A stretch of 64,000 nucleotides of DNA from Aporrectodea caliginosa (taxonomy: Eukaryota; Annelida; Clitellata; Crassiclitellata; Lumbricidae), in assembly GCA_020284085.1 (NCBI GenBank), contig JACEVL010000018.1:2470001-2534000 (forward strand). Reading direction: 5' to 3'. The position numbers and the translations under genes are program-made. How positions within the stretch are numbered: the stretch's first letter is position 1; every line of letters starts with the position of its first letter. Positions 53,601-63,746 of the stretch are shown one piece after another. The notes under the pieces are model-generated. The model worked only from the letters and a program-made list of their open reading frames with translations. It was not told where the DNA came from and ran no database searches.

Positions 53601-56600
53601 AGTTTTCCATTTCTAGGGACCTCTTTCTTCTTCAAGTTCACTCATTCATTGATTCCAAGCATTTATATAGCGTCCCATCAAGAACCTACTCAGGAGTGAT
53701 CACGGTTAAAGAAAAAAGACCTGAGCGACGTGAAAAACCCTGTCAGGTGGACCACCACAAGTCCAAGTAAAGAGCTGTGCTCAAGCAGGAGGTCATTCCA
53801 GATGGAAGACCCACAACCAAAAAAAGCACTGCCAAATAGCCAAGTGGGCCCGTGGAACTGGGAGCTCACCCCTCGTTGCAGAGTGAAGCACCCGACGCGC
53901 TGCAACGTCCGACACTGGGTGGCAGAGATCACACAATTAAGATGAAGCACAGTCAAGAACATAACGAGAAACCACAGCAGCAATGTGGTATGAAATCTGC
54001 TGTATTTATCCTTGGTCGTTTTTCTCTTCCCTGCGATTCAACATTTTGAAAATGTGTTGATCACTTTCTTCAGTGTCCGGTGTCCAGTTTCCTACTTTGC
54101 TAGTAGGCTTCTTTTCACTAAGTCAGGGTATAATCAGAAGTGTTTTGGGATACGAACCTGTAAATCCCCTTTACCTGTTACCCAAGTGCCCCTACTCCAC
54201 TTTAATATACCCAACCTTTCCTTACTGAACCATACTTAACACAATTCTTAACATTTAGCTTCATAGGCTAGTGCAAAGAGCACCTTGCATTAGTTTGTGG
54301 TACTTTTTGCCACTGTATGCATAGTTTGTACAGTATGAGCATTTCTCTTCTTGTGAATAAAGATTACTTCCTTACTTACTTACCTTGCCCTACTCTGCAC
54401 TGGGGAAGCCCAATAGGAACGTCTATAGGAAATTTTGACTACAGTTTCACCTTTAGCAACAAAATGGATCATGATAACAGCATTATAGAAATCATTAGAT
54501 TGGATTAAACTGTCTGGCATACTGCTCCACACCCAATCTTACCTTTATCTTAGCTCTCTGCACCACATAGAGAAACCTGGAGGCCAGTCAACTTACATGC
54601 GGGGTTCTTAAACTTGGAGTTGGTGTCCGTACTCCATGCGATTCCGGTGTTGATGAGGCCCACCAACAGTTCTTGGGACCCATTCTTCAGACTGATTGTC
54701 AAGGAATCTAAGGAAAAGAAAAACAATGGACTACTACGATCACCCAACTGACAAAAAAGTCCAAGAAATGTTTGCAAACCTGTTACATACCTGTGTCGAT
54801 TGTTTTAAACACTCTGCCGCCAGTAGCAAATTTACTATAGGAACAATGGGCAATGGCCACAGGATACCACATTTCAGAATAACTTAGAATTAAAAATTGA
54901 AAACAAAATTTAATAAAGCTGTGATTACGAGTTACAGCACTGATCGTAGAAATATTGTCAAGAACAACCATGAAGAAACATCAGAAATTACAAAATTTAC
55001 ACAATGACAGAAATAGACAACGAACAACAAGTCTGAGAAAACAAAGAACAAACAACCAAGAAATAATAATAATAATAATAATTCTTCCTTTATTGAAACA
55101 ATCCGGTTGACACATCGCAACCGGTACAGTTTACAAGTTATGCAATTGAAACAATTCACAAGAACACAAATGACAGAAGACATAAATCTTAACTACTAAC
55201 AGAACAGACAGCCTGCAATACATGGCGCTAATAGCAGCCTACAAAGCATATCCGCCCTACGGGACTCGAACTCGGTACTTCTCGCTCTCTACGCCAGATG
55301 TTATCCAATGCGCTATCGGCCCCCCAAGAAATGACAACAAGTCCTGGATGTAAAATCACCTCAGAGTCACCATTTATTCCCCAATATTTTAATTGAAAGT
55401 GTTGGAATTCACTGACCAGTTCTGTGTGTTCAATCAGCTTTTAATATCAACCAAACTTCAGACTTAAAATCCCAGGTCTAAACTACAGACTTAAATTTCC
55501 ACGTCTAAACTTCAGACTTAAAATCCCTTAATGCTTTAAATAATAACACAGACAATAACTATCACAGAAACGACAAGCCAGAAACAATGCAATTCCAAAG
55601 CTGCAGCCTACCGTTGAAAAGGCTGTTGGCTATAGCCCCGCATGGGGCATACGGAATCCCCGGATCGTTGGGTATGGAGCTGTTGTAGTAACCCCGATAT
55701 GGTGAGCAGTCCCCATTGAGACTATTGGCCGTCGGTTTGTACATTCCGAGCAGCTGTTCGTCATCACGCGACCGAACGTAACGTCTGTGGTTCTGGTAGA
55801 AGTTCGTCAAACCGTAATACATGTAGACGTCGCCCTAAATCAAAACAACCAAACGCTATCCAGTGAATGTTGCTCAGATCGTAATAACTAGGGCTGGGCA
55901 TTTAACGCGTTATTAACGCAATTAATGCGTTAATTAATTAACGCGATTAAATTTTTTAACGCAGTTAACGCGATTGTCACTGGCCCAATTATATCTAGAA
56001 ATGCGCTAAAACAATTCTTGATAAAACCGCTCAGTTTAAACTTTAAACCTTAAAGTAAAAACTAAAAAGTAAAAACAAGTAGTAAAAGCATGTTTGCTTT
56101 TTGTTTATTGTCTGCAAGCGTTAATAAAGGGAATATTCAACGTAACTACTTAGAGTCGGTAGAGTAGTTGTACTTGTTATCTATTGTGACGTGCGTTAAA
56201 AATTAATCGCGTTATTCAAAAAGTTTAATCGTGCGATTAATTTCGATTAAAATTTTTAATCGTTGCCCACCCCAGTAATAACATGAATGTTGGTGTAATG
56301 AGGTCATTATCAGAGTTAGTCGATTGGTTAGAATGCTCGGCTTGTAACGAATGCTGGGTGTACGGGTTTGAGCCTTTAACTAAGGAAAGCAAAGAAGTGG
56401 GCAATTAATTAAAAATCATTGGGTCAGCCGCTGAAAAGGCCCGTGATCCGAACACTTTTCGAGTGTGGTGCAGATCAAGAACGAAAGTGAAAGTGGAAGG
56501 AATGCAATACTATTATGCCCTAAACAAGTCAAGGAACAAAATGCTTTGGCATCAGATAGTCTCATTATGCTATAATTATTTCTGTATTCAATTAGCACAA

Positions 56601-59356
56601 CTATTGTTGACACAGCATCAACTGACAGTAGTGAGTAGTTGTTCATGAATGTCCCTGAATGTTAAACGTCTTGAATAGGCTTCAAACCGGACACTCTGTG
56701 CTACAAGGAGCATGCTCTAACATACAACTGATAACACTGCAAATTCTCATATAATAGAGCCAAGAAGTTTGGCAAACATTCAGCTGTCTGACGTCAAGCA
56801 TTAATCATAGACAAATGCAGAAAATCTACTGCCAATGTAGAAACAGCCTTAGGTGAGTGTCTGACACAAGCTGTAGCTTTCATCCAGGTCTCACTGACAG
56901 AGTCAGTTTAATTCAGCTGGCTGTAAAGTGGCTGTGCACAAATTTCGTGAAATACTTCAACTCCTGCTGTTATTATTGTATACGTAATCATAAACTCCAA
57001 ATTTCTAAACCGCTACTCTGAAAATAAACACAGGGCACCAGCTTATTCACAAGCGCTGCGTCATATCAGAGGGGTTGCTCAGAGATTTTTTGCCCAGTGG
57101 AGGTCCGACTCTGGTTACGAGAGAGACTGGAGAGAGGAGGCATAGTAGCTGCTAAAGTGGGTTTCACTGAGGACGAGAAAGCTATACCGAGCTTCCTCCC
57201 ACCGTCCACTTTGTTCCTCCAATAGACTTGACCTCTTAGTTCCCTGTACTAGAACTGCTATGGCTTAGTCTCGTTCCTTTGCTTCAATTGGTCCTCTCTT
57301 TGGAATGCGCTTTTTCCTTCTGTTCGCTCTACAATTCTATCTAGCAGCCTCTCTTCTTCCTTCGCTTTTCTCAAAACCTGTTTCTTTTTGCAGGGGCTTG
57401 CGCACTGGGAGCACTTCTGAACAGTTCACCCTACTAGAGGCGCTTTACAAATGTTTACCGGTAAATACAATACAATACAAATAATTGTAATTAGAATTTA
57501 TACTGCGCATCTTTAAACAAAAAACTAATCAGTGGCACTCCCTACGCAAGACAACATGATGTTAAATGTCATAACATAACATATATGTACAGACAAATTA
57601 AGTCCAATTGTACTAACCAGGAAGTCCGTTGAGAGCGTGAATTCAACAACACACGCGCATATTTTGCCGATGTTTTCCTGCAGGTATGATGCACAGGTCG
57701 TGTAGTTGCTTGAAATGTTACGATTCGCTGGTACGCAGTTGTCTAGCGTGTAGTCGACGACAATTTCCTGTACCTGAGATTCAGAAAACCGTCTATTAAC
57801 ATTAATAACCTGCAACCTCAGGACAAAAACTCTATGACATTGTACCTGATTGTGGTGTGGCAATCAGAGTTGTCTTTCTCAATAAACAAATATAATCATA
57901 CTACACACTCAAACAAGACTGAAGAGTTTCTGTAGAGACACAAAAAATTGTAATTGTAATTGTATGCAAAACTATGCATGTATGTATCTAGTTTAGAATG
58001 TACTTGTTACATAGCTCTGAGCATTTGCGCTACAATTGACAGTGTGTGTAAAGCATCCTGGAAGTAGCGTGATACTGACTAATGACGATGCTATAGAAAT
58101 TGTAGTAATTATGCTTTATTATGCTTAAATTGTAGCCGTCGCATAGGGACCCTGGGCAAGTCCTTCACTCGCAATTGCTCATGCGCTTCGGCGTGAAACT
58201 CCGATTCAGTGTCCGCGCTGTAGTCGGGAGCGCCTCTGAGTAGAAATCTTAAAGGGGCACTATAACCAGTGCTCATACATACATACATATATACATACCA
58301 GTATCTATCTAACAAGTGTGTTACGTTCACCGGTATCTTTGTAACAAATGTGTTATGTCACTGCTTTTACTTTTACCTTAGCACCTACATCTACTCAATA
58401 CACTGAAAACATCATAACAGCAGAATCACAGCAAGAAGAAATCAGTTTTAACGGCAGACACACTTACGCTGTTTGAAGTTATCAGCAGAGCAACACCAAG
58501 CGGAATAAATACAACACCGATCGCTATGAACGCCGGCAAAACTGTCCCTGCCGTCATGATTGGCTGCCATGCCGGCAACTTCTGCTGCTTAAATTTCGTG
58601 TCTGCAGCAAAATAAATATATACAGGCATATACATACTATTATATTCGATTTCATTTCATAATTTCATCAATAAACTATTCGTTAAGAAATAGGTATGAC
58701 AAAAAATAAGAACGCACAGTTAATTTTTTTTATTATTTGAGAATAAATAGAATGGCTGATTAATTGGTTGCATGAATGATTAATTAAAATTTAATACGGT
58801 TATTATGCTGACTGATTAACTGATTACTGTCGTTGTTGGTGTAAACGATGATAACGATGATCAGAAAGAGGAGGATTAGCATGAAGAGGACGACGATGAC
58901 AACGACGAGAGGAAGTAGAGAAACCGAGGAAGGACGGAAAAACGGGGCGAGGAGAAGAGAGATGATAGATTAATTACCACTCAGTGATCTGGGCAAGCTT
59001 ATAGAATCGGGGGCTGAAGGATATAGTGCGTAAGTTTACTGGCGTCGTGAGTGTCGGTTAGGGTCAGGTTAGGCGTCGTGAGGGTCGGTTAGGGTCAGGT
59101 TAGGCGTCGTGAGGGTCGGTTAGGGTCAGGGTTAGGGTTAATGTCGTCATTAGAAAACCTGGTACCGTCTGGCGTTCGCGCAGCATGCCCAAAGATACTG
59201 TATAATCCTTACTATAAGTTTGCTAATTACTAAACAGTGATCCGTAATAAACAATCGAACAGTTTAACCTGAGAGTTTTCTGTTTATTTATGCTGACAAT
59301 TCCTAACCTTTAGGTCTTCTGCTTTTTGGTTTGTCGTCAGTAGTTGAGCCATCCAT
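50459..59356 (-). CDS. TMEM30A: Cell cycle control protein 50A (P4-ATPase flippase beta subunit)
   Basis: Seven coding exons (minus strand): 59356-59308, 58601-58468, 57773-57618, 55834-55612, 54707-54597, 53424-53203 and 50628-50459. They join in phase to 354 residues; vertebrate TMEM30A has about 361. All junctions are GT-AG. Conserved features are the [16 protein letters not shown] block before membrane helix 1 (about 33-56), and a large extracellular loop with [44 protein letters not shown] and [38 protein letters not shown] leads into helix 2 (about 325-348). Asn-Xaa-Ser/Thr sites ([12 protein letters not shown]) lie in the loop, and paired cysteines are present. In the family this subunit is needed for endoplasmic reticulum exit and activity of phospholipid flippases. 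Introns total 7.8 kb and carry most repeats of the region. Confidence 0.95.
50640..51090. repeat. Minisatellite in TMEM30A intron 6
   Basis: Units contain AACTGCTATAGCGCTGGA and TAAAGAGATAGCA. A longer block with AAAGATGGCACATGAACACT and GTGCTATACTACTGGATATG is duplicated exactly around 50800 and 50880. It begins about 12 bp from the exon 7 acceptor. Confidence 0.85.
51112..51335 (-). mobile_element. LINE C-terminal fragment in intron 6
   Basis: Minus-strand frame of about 68 codons with [20 protein letters not shown], then LQTLKDAFF. The 3' end is TGGCGCTTTATAAATG with a TTACA-rich tail. Same C-terminal layout as other CR1-group LINE fragments here. Confidence 0.7.
51455..51506 (+). mobile_element. 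Retroposon 3' end with (TTA)n tail
   Basis: GCTACGGCGCTATAGAAATC followed by about six TTA units. Confidence 0.5.
51640..51785 (-). mobile_element. SINE-3-related copy
   Basis: Minus strand: GGCCGATTGGTTAGAGCGCT (A box), GAGTATGGGTTTGGCC (B box, decayed), GGGACCTTGAGCTAGTCC. Confidence 0.65.
51842..52100 (-). mobile_element. SINE-1 copy, full length, subtype A 3' end
   Basis: Minus strand from the head: GGGCCCGATAGCGCATTGGA, then a B-box-like GAGTTCGAGACCCG, GCTGCTATTAGCGCCGTGTA, GCAGGCTGTCTGTTCTGTTA and the 3' end GTGCGTTTGTCAGGCGC with (TTA)n. Confidence 0.85.
52105..52290 (-). mobile_element. SINE-3-related copy
   Basis: Minus strand: AGCCGATTGGTTAGGGCAC, a duplicated TTAGAGCACTTGCC, GAGTATGGGTTGGGACC, GGCCTTGAGCAAGTCCTTCG, GATTGATGCTTGGTCGTTA. 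The head seems partly duplicated. Confidence 0.65.
52427..53173. mobile_element. hAT-like transposon, same family as 19158-21345
   Basis: Ends CAGTGGCGTAATGAAGGG and complement of CTTCGTTACACCACTG. Target duplication CCCCGTTA and CCCAGTTA (seven of eight). Inverse orientation relative to the 19158 copy. It keeps the uninterrupted target where the piggyBac-like element sits in that copy (AAGAACGAAAAAGTCAACAA on the minus strand). Confidence 0.75.
52466..53021. mobile_element. Nested hAT-like MITE with TAACTA arrays
   Basis: 556 bp with inverted ends CAGTGTGATTCTC and complement of GAGAATCACACTG. Perfect 8-bp duplication GGGCAAGG (52458-52465 and 53022-53029). Subterminal regions are GTTAACGATAACGA and TAACTATAACTATAAC arrays. 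Confidence 0.9.
53203..53424 (-). CDS. TMEM30A: TMEM30A coding exon 6
   Basis: 222 bases, phase 1 to 1; acceptor TTCTGCCAG, donor GTATGG. Encodes [30 protein letters not shown] and [12 protein letters not shown]. Its donor lies only 30 bp from the end of the hAT-like element at 52427-53173. Confidence 0.95.
53655..53990 (-). mobile_element. LINE C-terminal fragment in intron 5
   Basis: Minus-strand frame with [20 protein letters not shown] and [10 protein letters not shown], ending in GGGACGCTATATAAATGC. Decayed but matches the usual WN.L...LK..F pattern. Confidence 0.6.
54597..54707 (-). CDS. TMEM30A: TMEM30A coding exon 5
   Basis: 111 bases, phase 1 to 1; acceptor TTTCCTTAG, donor GTAAGT. 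Encodes [13 protein letters not shown] and [15 protein letters not shown]. Confidence 0.92.
55062..55325 (-). mobile_element. SINE-1 copy, full length, subtype B 3' end
   Basis: Minus strand: GGGGGCCGATAGCGCATTGG, GAGTTCGAGTCCCG, body as in 51842, then ACCGGTTGCGATGTGTCAAC, TTGTTTCAATAAAGG and (TTA)n. A CCAAGAAAT duplication flanks it. Confidence 0.85.
55612..55834 (-). CDS. TMEM30A: TMEM30A coding exon 4
   Basis: 74 codons plus one base; acceptor GATTTAG, donor GTAGGC. Encodes the most conserved loop block, [16 protein letters not shown] to [10 protein letters not shown]. Confidence 0.95.
55889..56274. mobile_element. 386-bp hAT-like MITE
   Basis: Starts TAGGGCTGGGC and ends with the complement of TGGGGTGGGCAACG. 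Perfect 8-bp duplication GTAATAAC (55881-55888 and 56275-56282). Subterminal ATTAACGCGTTAAT-like palindromic words are the hallmark of a widespread class of animal hAT MITEs. Confidence 0.9.
56312..56400 (+). mobile_element. SINE-3-type tRNA-like head
   Basis: AGTCGATTGGTTAGAATGCT and GTACGGGTTTGAGCC resemble A and B boxes; the body after it is not recognisable. The following intron sequence to 57000 shows nothing else. Confidence 0.45.
57000..57190 (-). mobile_element. SINE-4 copy in intron 3
   Basis: Complement of CGCTTGTGAATAAGCTGGTG and the CCCTGTGTTTATTTTCAGAG segment; diverged tail. Confidence 0.55.
57195..57483 (+). mobile_element. LINE 3' end with (AATAC)n tail
   Basis: Decayed version of 47165-47545 ([20 protein letters not shown] frame with indels), ending GAGGCGCTTTACAAATG and AATAC units. 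Confidence 0.7.
57618..57773 (-). CDS. TMEM30A: TMEM30A coding exon 3
   Basis: 52 codons, phase 0 to 0; acceptor ATCTCAG, donor GTTAGT. Encodes [10 protein letters not shown], two N-glycosylation sites and [10 protein letters not shown]. Confidence 0.92.
58132..58290 (+). mobile_element. SINE-3 3' half in intron 2
   Basis: GGGACCCTGGGCAAGTCC, GCTTCGGCGTGAAACTCC, GGGGCACTATAACCAG and then ATAC repeats. About 93% identical by eye to 11040-11180. Confidence 0.75.
58468..58601 (-). CDS. TMEM30A: TMEM30A coding exon 2
   Basis: Acceptor TTTTGCTGCAG, donor GTAAGT, phase 1 to 0. Encodes [12 protein letters not shown] and membrane helix 1. Confidence 0.95.
58985..59215. repeat. Minisatellite with TTAGGG motifs in intron 1
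   Basis: About three units of roughly 35 bp combining GGCGTCGTGAGGGTCGG and TTAGGGTCAGG, ending TCAGGGTTAGGGTTAATGTC. The flanks CTTATAGAATCGGGGGCT and TCGTCATTAGAAAAC recur at 30380 and 42705. Confidence 0.8.
59308..59356 (-). CDS. TMEM30A: TMEM30A coding exon 1
   Basis: 16 codons plus one base ([16 protein letters not shown]); donor GTTAGG. The short hydrophilic cytoplasmic start matches the family. Confidence 0.85.
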
Positions 59357-60419
59357 GTTTCCTACGACTCGCTTTATTAAAATCCTCTCTAACAATCGCG
59401 GAATGTGATCGGTAATCGGTTAAACGATAAAACTTAGGAACACGTTTTGTATATTCTCTCAAAACATGCGACACTATCTAGTTCTGCTATTTTTAATCAA
59501 AAATTTAACTTAAAATCTACTTGATTAAAAATGTTTCACTCGCCGGAATTTGCTAACTAAAGGTAAATACAGGATTTATCAGAGAAACTTTGTACCAAGT
59601 ACACAACTGATAAGGAATTTTCTAGAGCTATTGTAATATTTTTCCGGTTGAAATAAAGGGTATTATTTTGTTGGTATTGTACATAAACATATTATTATGA
59701 CCTAACAAGGCAGACTAATGAAGAAGGTAAGAATTTAGCTACGTGGGGTTGAGACCATAGGTCGTTACAGAAGAACTGACTATGCCATGCGACACGCGCT
59801 AAAAATAGAATAACTTCCAGCAGCAGATACCTTAGCACGGAAACAATAATAAATTAGGATGATTATTTTATTATAAGGATGCTTCAGTCACGATTTCTTA
59901 TAACTTTCATGTGCACCATAATGCGGTTAGCAGTTGGTTGTACTTACATACTCACGTACTTGTATATTATTTCATGCATCCCCGTAATAATAGGAGCTAT
60001 ATAAATGTGCGATGCGCTCGCGTTCCGCAGCCTGTGCGAGGTATAGCATTCGACAAGTCATTTATTGACTGGGACGTTCGTTCCCATTAAAAGCCGTTAC
60101 AGTTGAAAACAAATAATATGCGTCGAATTGATTTGCAATAGTCCTATAGGCTACCCGATAACAACGAAATTAAGGTAACATTTTTATAATTTTTACGCTT
60201 TAGTTTGTCATGTAAACCTAGGGCCTACATAATAACATGTTTCTGACTGATTTACAGTATAAAATGGTATTAAATTGAACTGAATTGAATTTAATATACA
60301 GAGCTTGTGAAATTTTTTAATCAGCTTTATCAATAGCCTAGCCTAGCTTGTATTTCGCAATCTTTCGATTTGCTGTCAGTTTAACCTGGGACTATTATTA
60401 TTCCCAGGTTTAACTCGTA
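59357..60419. other. Upstream of TMEM30A, no further gene
   Basis: AT-rich, no supported frame. Presumably includes the TMEM30A promoter; no TATA box was recognised. Confidence 0.5.
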
Positions 60420-60530
60420 TTCGTAATATCTGAAATTCTAAAGCGCTCCCAAAGCCTAAACGCAGGTCACTAGCCTATTCAGGGCCGCTGCGTCTTGTCA
60501 GATAGGTTGGCCAGGCACAACCCAGTGGCT
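60420..60530 (-). mobile_element. SINE-4 fragment
   Basis: Starts with a short CGTATTCGTAA tail remnant, then complement of AATAGGCTAGTGACCTGCG. Confidence 0.45.
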
Positions 60531-62940
60531 GCATGCTGAAATTAGCTCGCCTGTGTTAAATTATCTTTGTGCCAAGGCCATCTAATGAATTATATAGCGC
60601 AGTGATGAGGTCAGCGTTGAGATGAACGGCCGACGCGCCAGAGTCCAAGGACGAGTTCTGCTCAACTTCATGATATCACTCGAAATTTGGTCGAATTTCT
60701 GGCGATAAAACGTTCGCTAATTATCATGGCACACACTTGTGCACAGTCTCGTCGCGTACGTGTGCATAATATAGGCCTATACACATGGGCATACATAGGC
60801 CTATATAATGTGCTCAGAACAAATAGCCTACTTGTAAGCCTACAATTCATAGGTCTATCTGATGCAATTGTTTGCTTCAATATTGTGAAAATATCGATCG
60901 TGAGCTGTTAATATAGTTTAATGTTAAAGTCTGCATTTGAAAATTATCAGTCGTTTTTTGCGGAGTATGTAGGGCCTATACTATAGGCTAATAGGCCTAT
61001 GGAAGCATTATTTTGTGTTAGGCTATATTCTGACATGCGCTGTTCCGAATTATGTATTGATCGGCAATTACCGACTTACTTACATACATGAGCTGTGTAA
61101 AGCTGCCTGATGACGGTAACTTTGGCATGCACGTACGCACACACCAACACACACCCAGTAATTGTGTTATGTTCGAGTACAGAACAAATACGGAGCCATA
61201 CAGCCCTACTAGCACACTGCAAGCGGTATGTTAACCCATTGCGTCCGAAAACCGCTGCATAATATATCTAGACGAGCGGCCTATGATGGTACATGCCCGT
61301 GCACATGGTAGTCGGCTGGTTAATCGATAGGCGGTAAATCAATAGCATATACCACGATACAGCCTTCCCACTTTTCTCACAAACTGATGACCGCATCTAC
61401 CCAAAACCTGCTGTTGTATGCGGGTCAATGGTATTCATCATCATGATTATCGTAGTCACCACTGCAGGCGTCATCATAATGACTGGATTATACTGCAGCC
61501 CACGCTTCTCAATTTCACTTGGCTGATAATCGGAAGGATTTTTCAACTGGAACGAAACTGCGTAATCTTATACAGCGCAGTTATAGCCTATAACGAGCAA
61601 CAATTATTTGTAAAATGAAAGGAAATGCGGTTTAAGGATGAAATTGCGTATGACGTAAGCAGATGACGAAGCGATGACGTAATCTTTTAAGTAGATTTTC
61701 CTTCGGAATCGATCGTTCTTGTTTCGTTGAGGCTCATGTAGGCTATAGGCCTGGCCAACATTGCGATCTTAGCTACGCAGCATGGGCCTACAGCGTATAA
61801 TCTTCTGCCTATACAAGCATGCCCGCCGTCTGCCAGCGTTGCCAGACTCTACTCCATGTTATATCGGTTTACTCAGCCAAGCCCGTAATAAGTCGGCTGA
61901 ATAATGAGCAACTCGCCATTGACATATTATGCTGGGTCAGAGTTCGACTTGGGGCTCTGTGCGTGCTGTGGCCCTCGTCGTCTGTGCAATCTCAATACTC
62001 GTGAGGTCTCACATCAATTTTACCTGATCTACGGTTCCCGTGTTTGCGCACGATATCTGAAAAGTTGCATTGTCACGAAGTCTTTGGTATATGACAAGAA
62101 AAGCTGCTGAATTTCCGACGGACAGGCCCAGTTTTTAAAGTAGGTCACGTATGAATCACGAGGTTTTCCTATCGCGGGCAATTTTATGATAATAAAATAT
62201 CTGACCTAATTCCCTCTCAGGTATATTCATTCATTCGGCGCTTTGATATATGTAAAATTATTTTTAAAATAGCAGAAATTAACGTAAATGAAAAAGTTGC
62301 ATGCAATACTTTATAGAATTTAGCAGCTATTTTATGGCTAAAAAGTTTGATATGCACATCTGTTTGTAACTGTGTCACAGGCTGCTAACATTTTGTGCGT
62401 ATTTGGTGTCTTTGGTAACTAGAGCAAAGCACTGCCAATGACGTAGTTTGTACGTCTAGCGGCATTTCGCAGTTGACTGAACCATTATGTTTACTGGAAT
62501 TACTGCGTCAGTGTGGTGTAGAGAAACATAAGACTATCACTTTGCAAGAAGTACGCAATGGATATGCAGTACGCAACGTTTTTGAAACTGTACGGTAAAT
62601 CTCTTTCATATTGACTTTACGCACGAAACTGAAGTTTTTATGTAGTTTTCTGGAATTTCTTTAATTTTCCATGTTTCTTCCTCGATTTATATAAATACAA
62701 GTTGTATTGTATTGTACAGGTTGTAATGTCAGTTGGGTTTGCTAATAAAATGCTAGCTCATGGTTGGTAATATTTAACATGGCTAGTCAGTAGATAGCGC
62801 CACAAACCAGTTTCATCAGGTGAGGATTCTGAATAATTATACTCTATGGTGTCATGCATAGTAGTCGCTGGCCAAAGACTATGTATATCGCGGAGGGCCG
62901 CCGTCGAACCTTGGTACAATGTTGTGTTTGATTTTGGAGA
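60531..62940. other. Intergenic, no gene seen
   Basis: 2.4 kb without a supported frame. TAGGCCTA octamers cluster at 60770-61000. Confidence 0.5.
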
Positions 62941-63385
62941 CAAAGTGGAGTGTTATCGCGTAATTTTGCGGAATAATGGATCCTTCGTGTCTTCCGCTGA
63001 TACTTTTGCAGTCTGAAGGTAAAAGGAGGAGTTTTAACAGCTATTCTAACGCATCTGGATCGCTAATCTATTTGCGGAATCGGAAAGAGATACCGAAAAC
63101 GCTGGCTCGGCGGGTACACACCACACACTACACAGGCAGCCTGCACAGTGTCGGTCGTTTGGTTGGTCGGTCGGTCGGTTAGTCGAGTGATTTTGGTTGG
63201 CCCGTCCGTCGTGTACAATATAGATTCGCAGTTGTGCGTGCGATGCCGAACGAGCACACAGCCGTAGCTGCTCGGCTTGCTTGCATACGAGGAATGCAAG
63301 TCCGAGCAGATAGGTAGTAGTGTCGGCGGGACTAGGGAGTCTAGGCTCTGTATACCCGGCTCGACTTGCAACGCTTGTGAAAATT

Positions 63386-63428
63386 ATGGCCTTCGCCAGT
63401 ACTATCGACGGTTTTGGAGATGACGATG
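63386..63428 (+). CDS. Possible first coding exon of a gene running off the window
   Basis: ATG in a good context (AAAATTATGG), 14 codons (MAFASTIDGFGDDD) plus one base, then a GTAACT donor. The preceding 430 bp (62950-63380) is GC- and CpG-richer than the surroundings, free of recognised repeats, and could be a promoter and 5' leader. No further exon lies within the last 570 bp. Weak evidence. Confidence 0.25.
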
Positions 63429-63594
63429 GTAACTCTTATTTTTAGAAGGAAGTTGTTCGTGCTGAATGGTTGCCTGTGATGACGACGGTAGTTGTAATGA
63501 TGATGACGACGACGACTTAGTCACAACGACGATGATGACAGCATCGTGATGATATTGATTTTGGAGATATTCTGGAGCTGTTTACATGTGCACA

Positions 63595-63698
63595 CGCACG
63601 CACGTATATATGTCACAGTTGTCACATTCATACACATCTGTGTGTATATTTGCACTTGGTGTGTCTGATGCACAATTAGGCTATGCACATTCGGAAAC

Positions 63699-63746
<48 letters not shown>

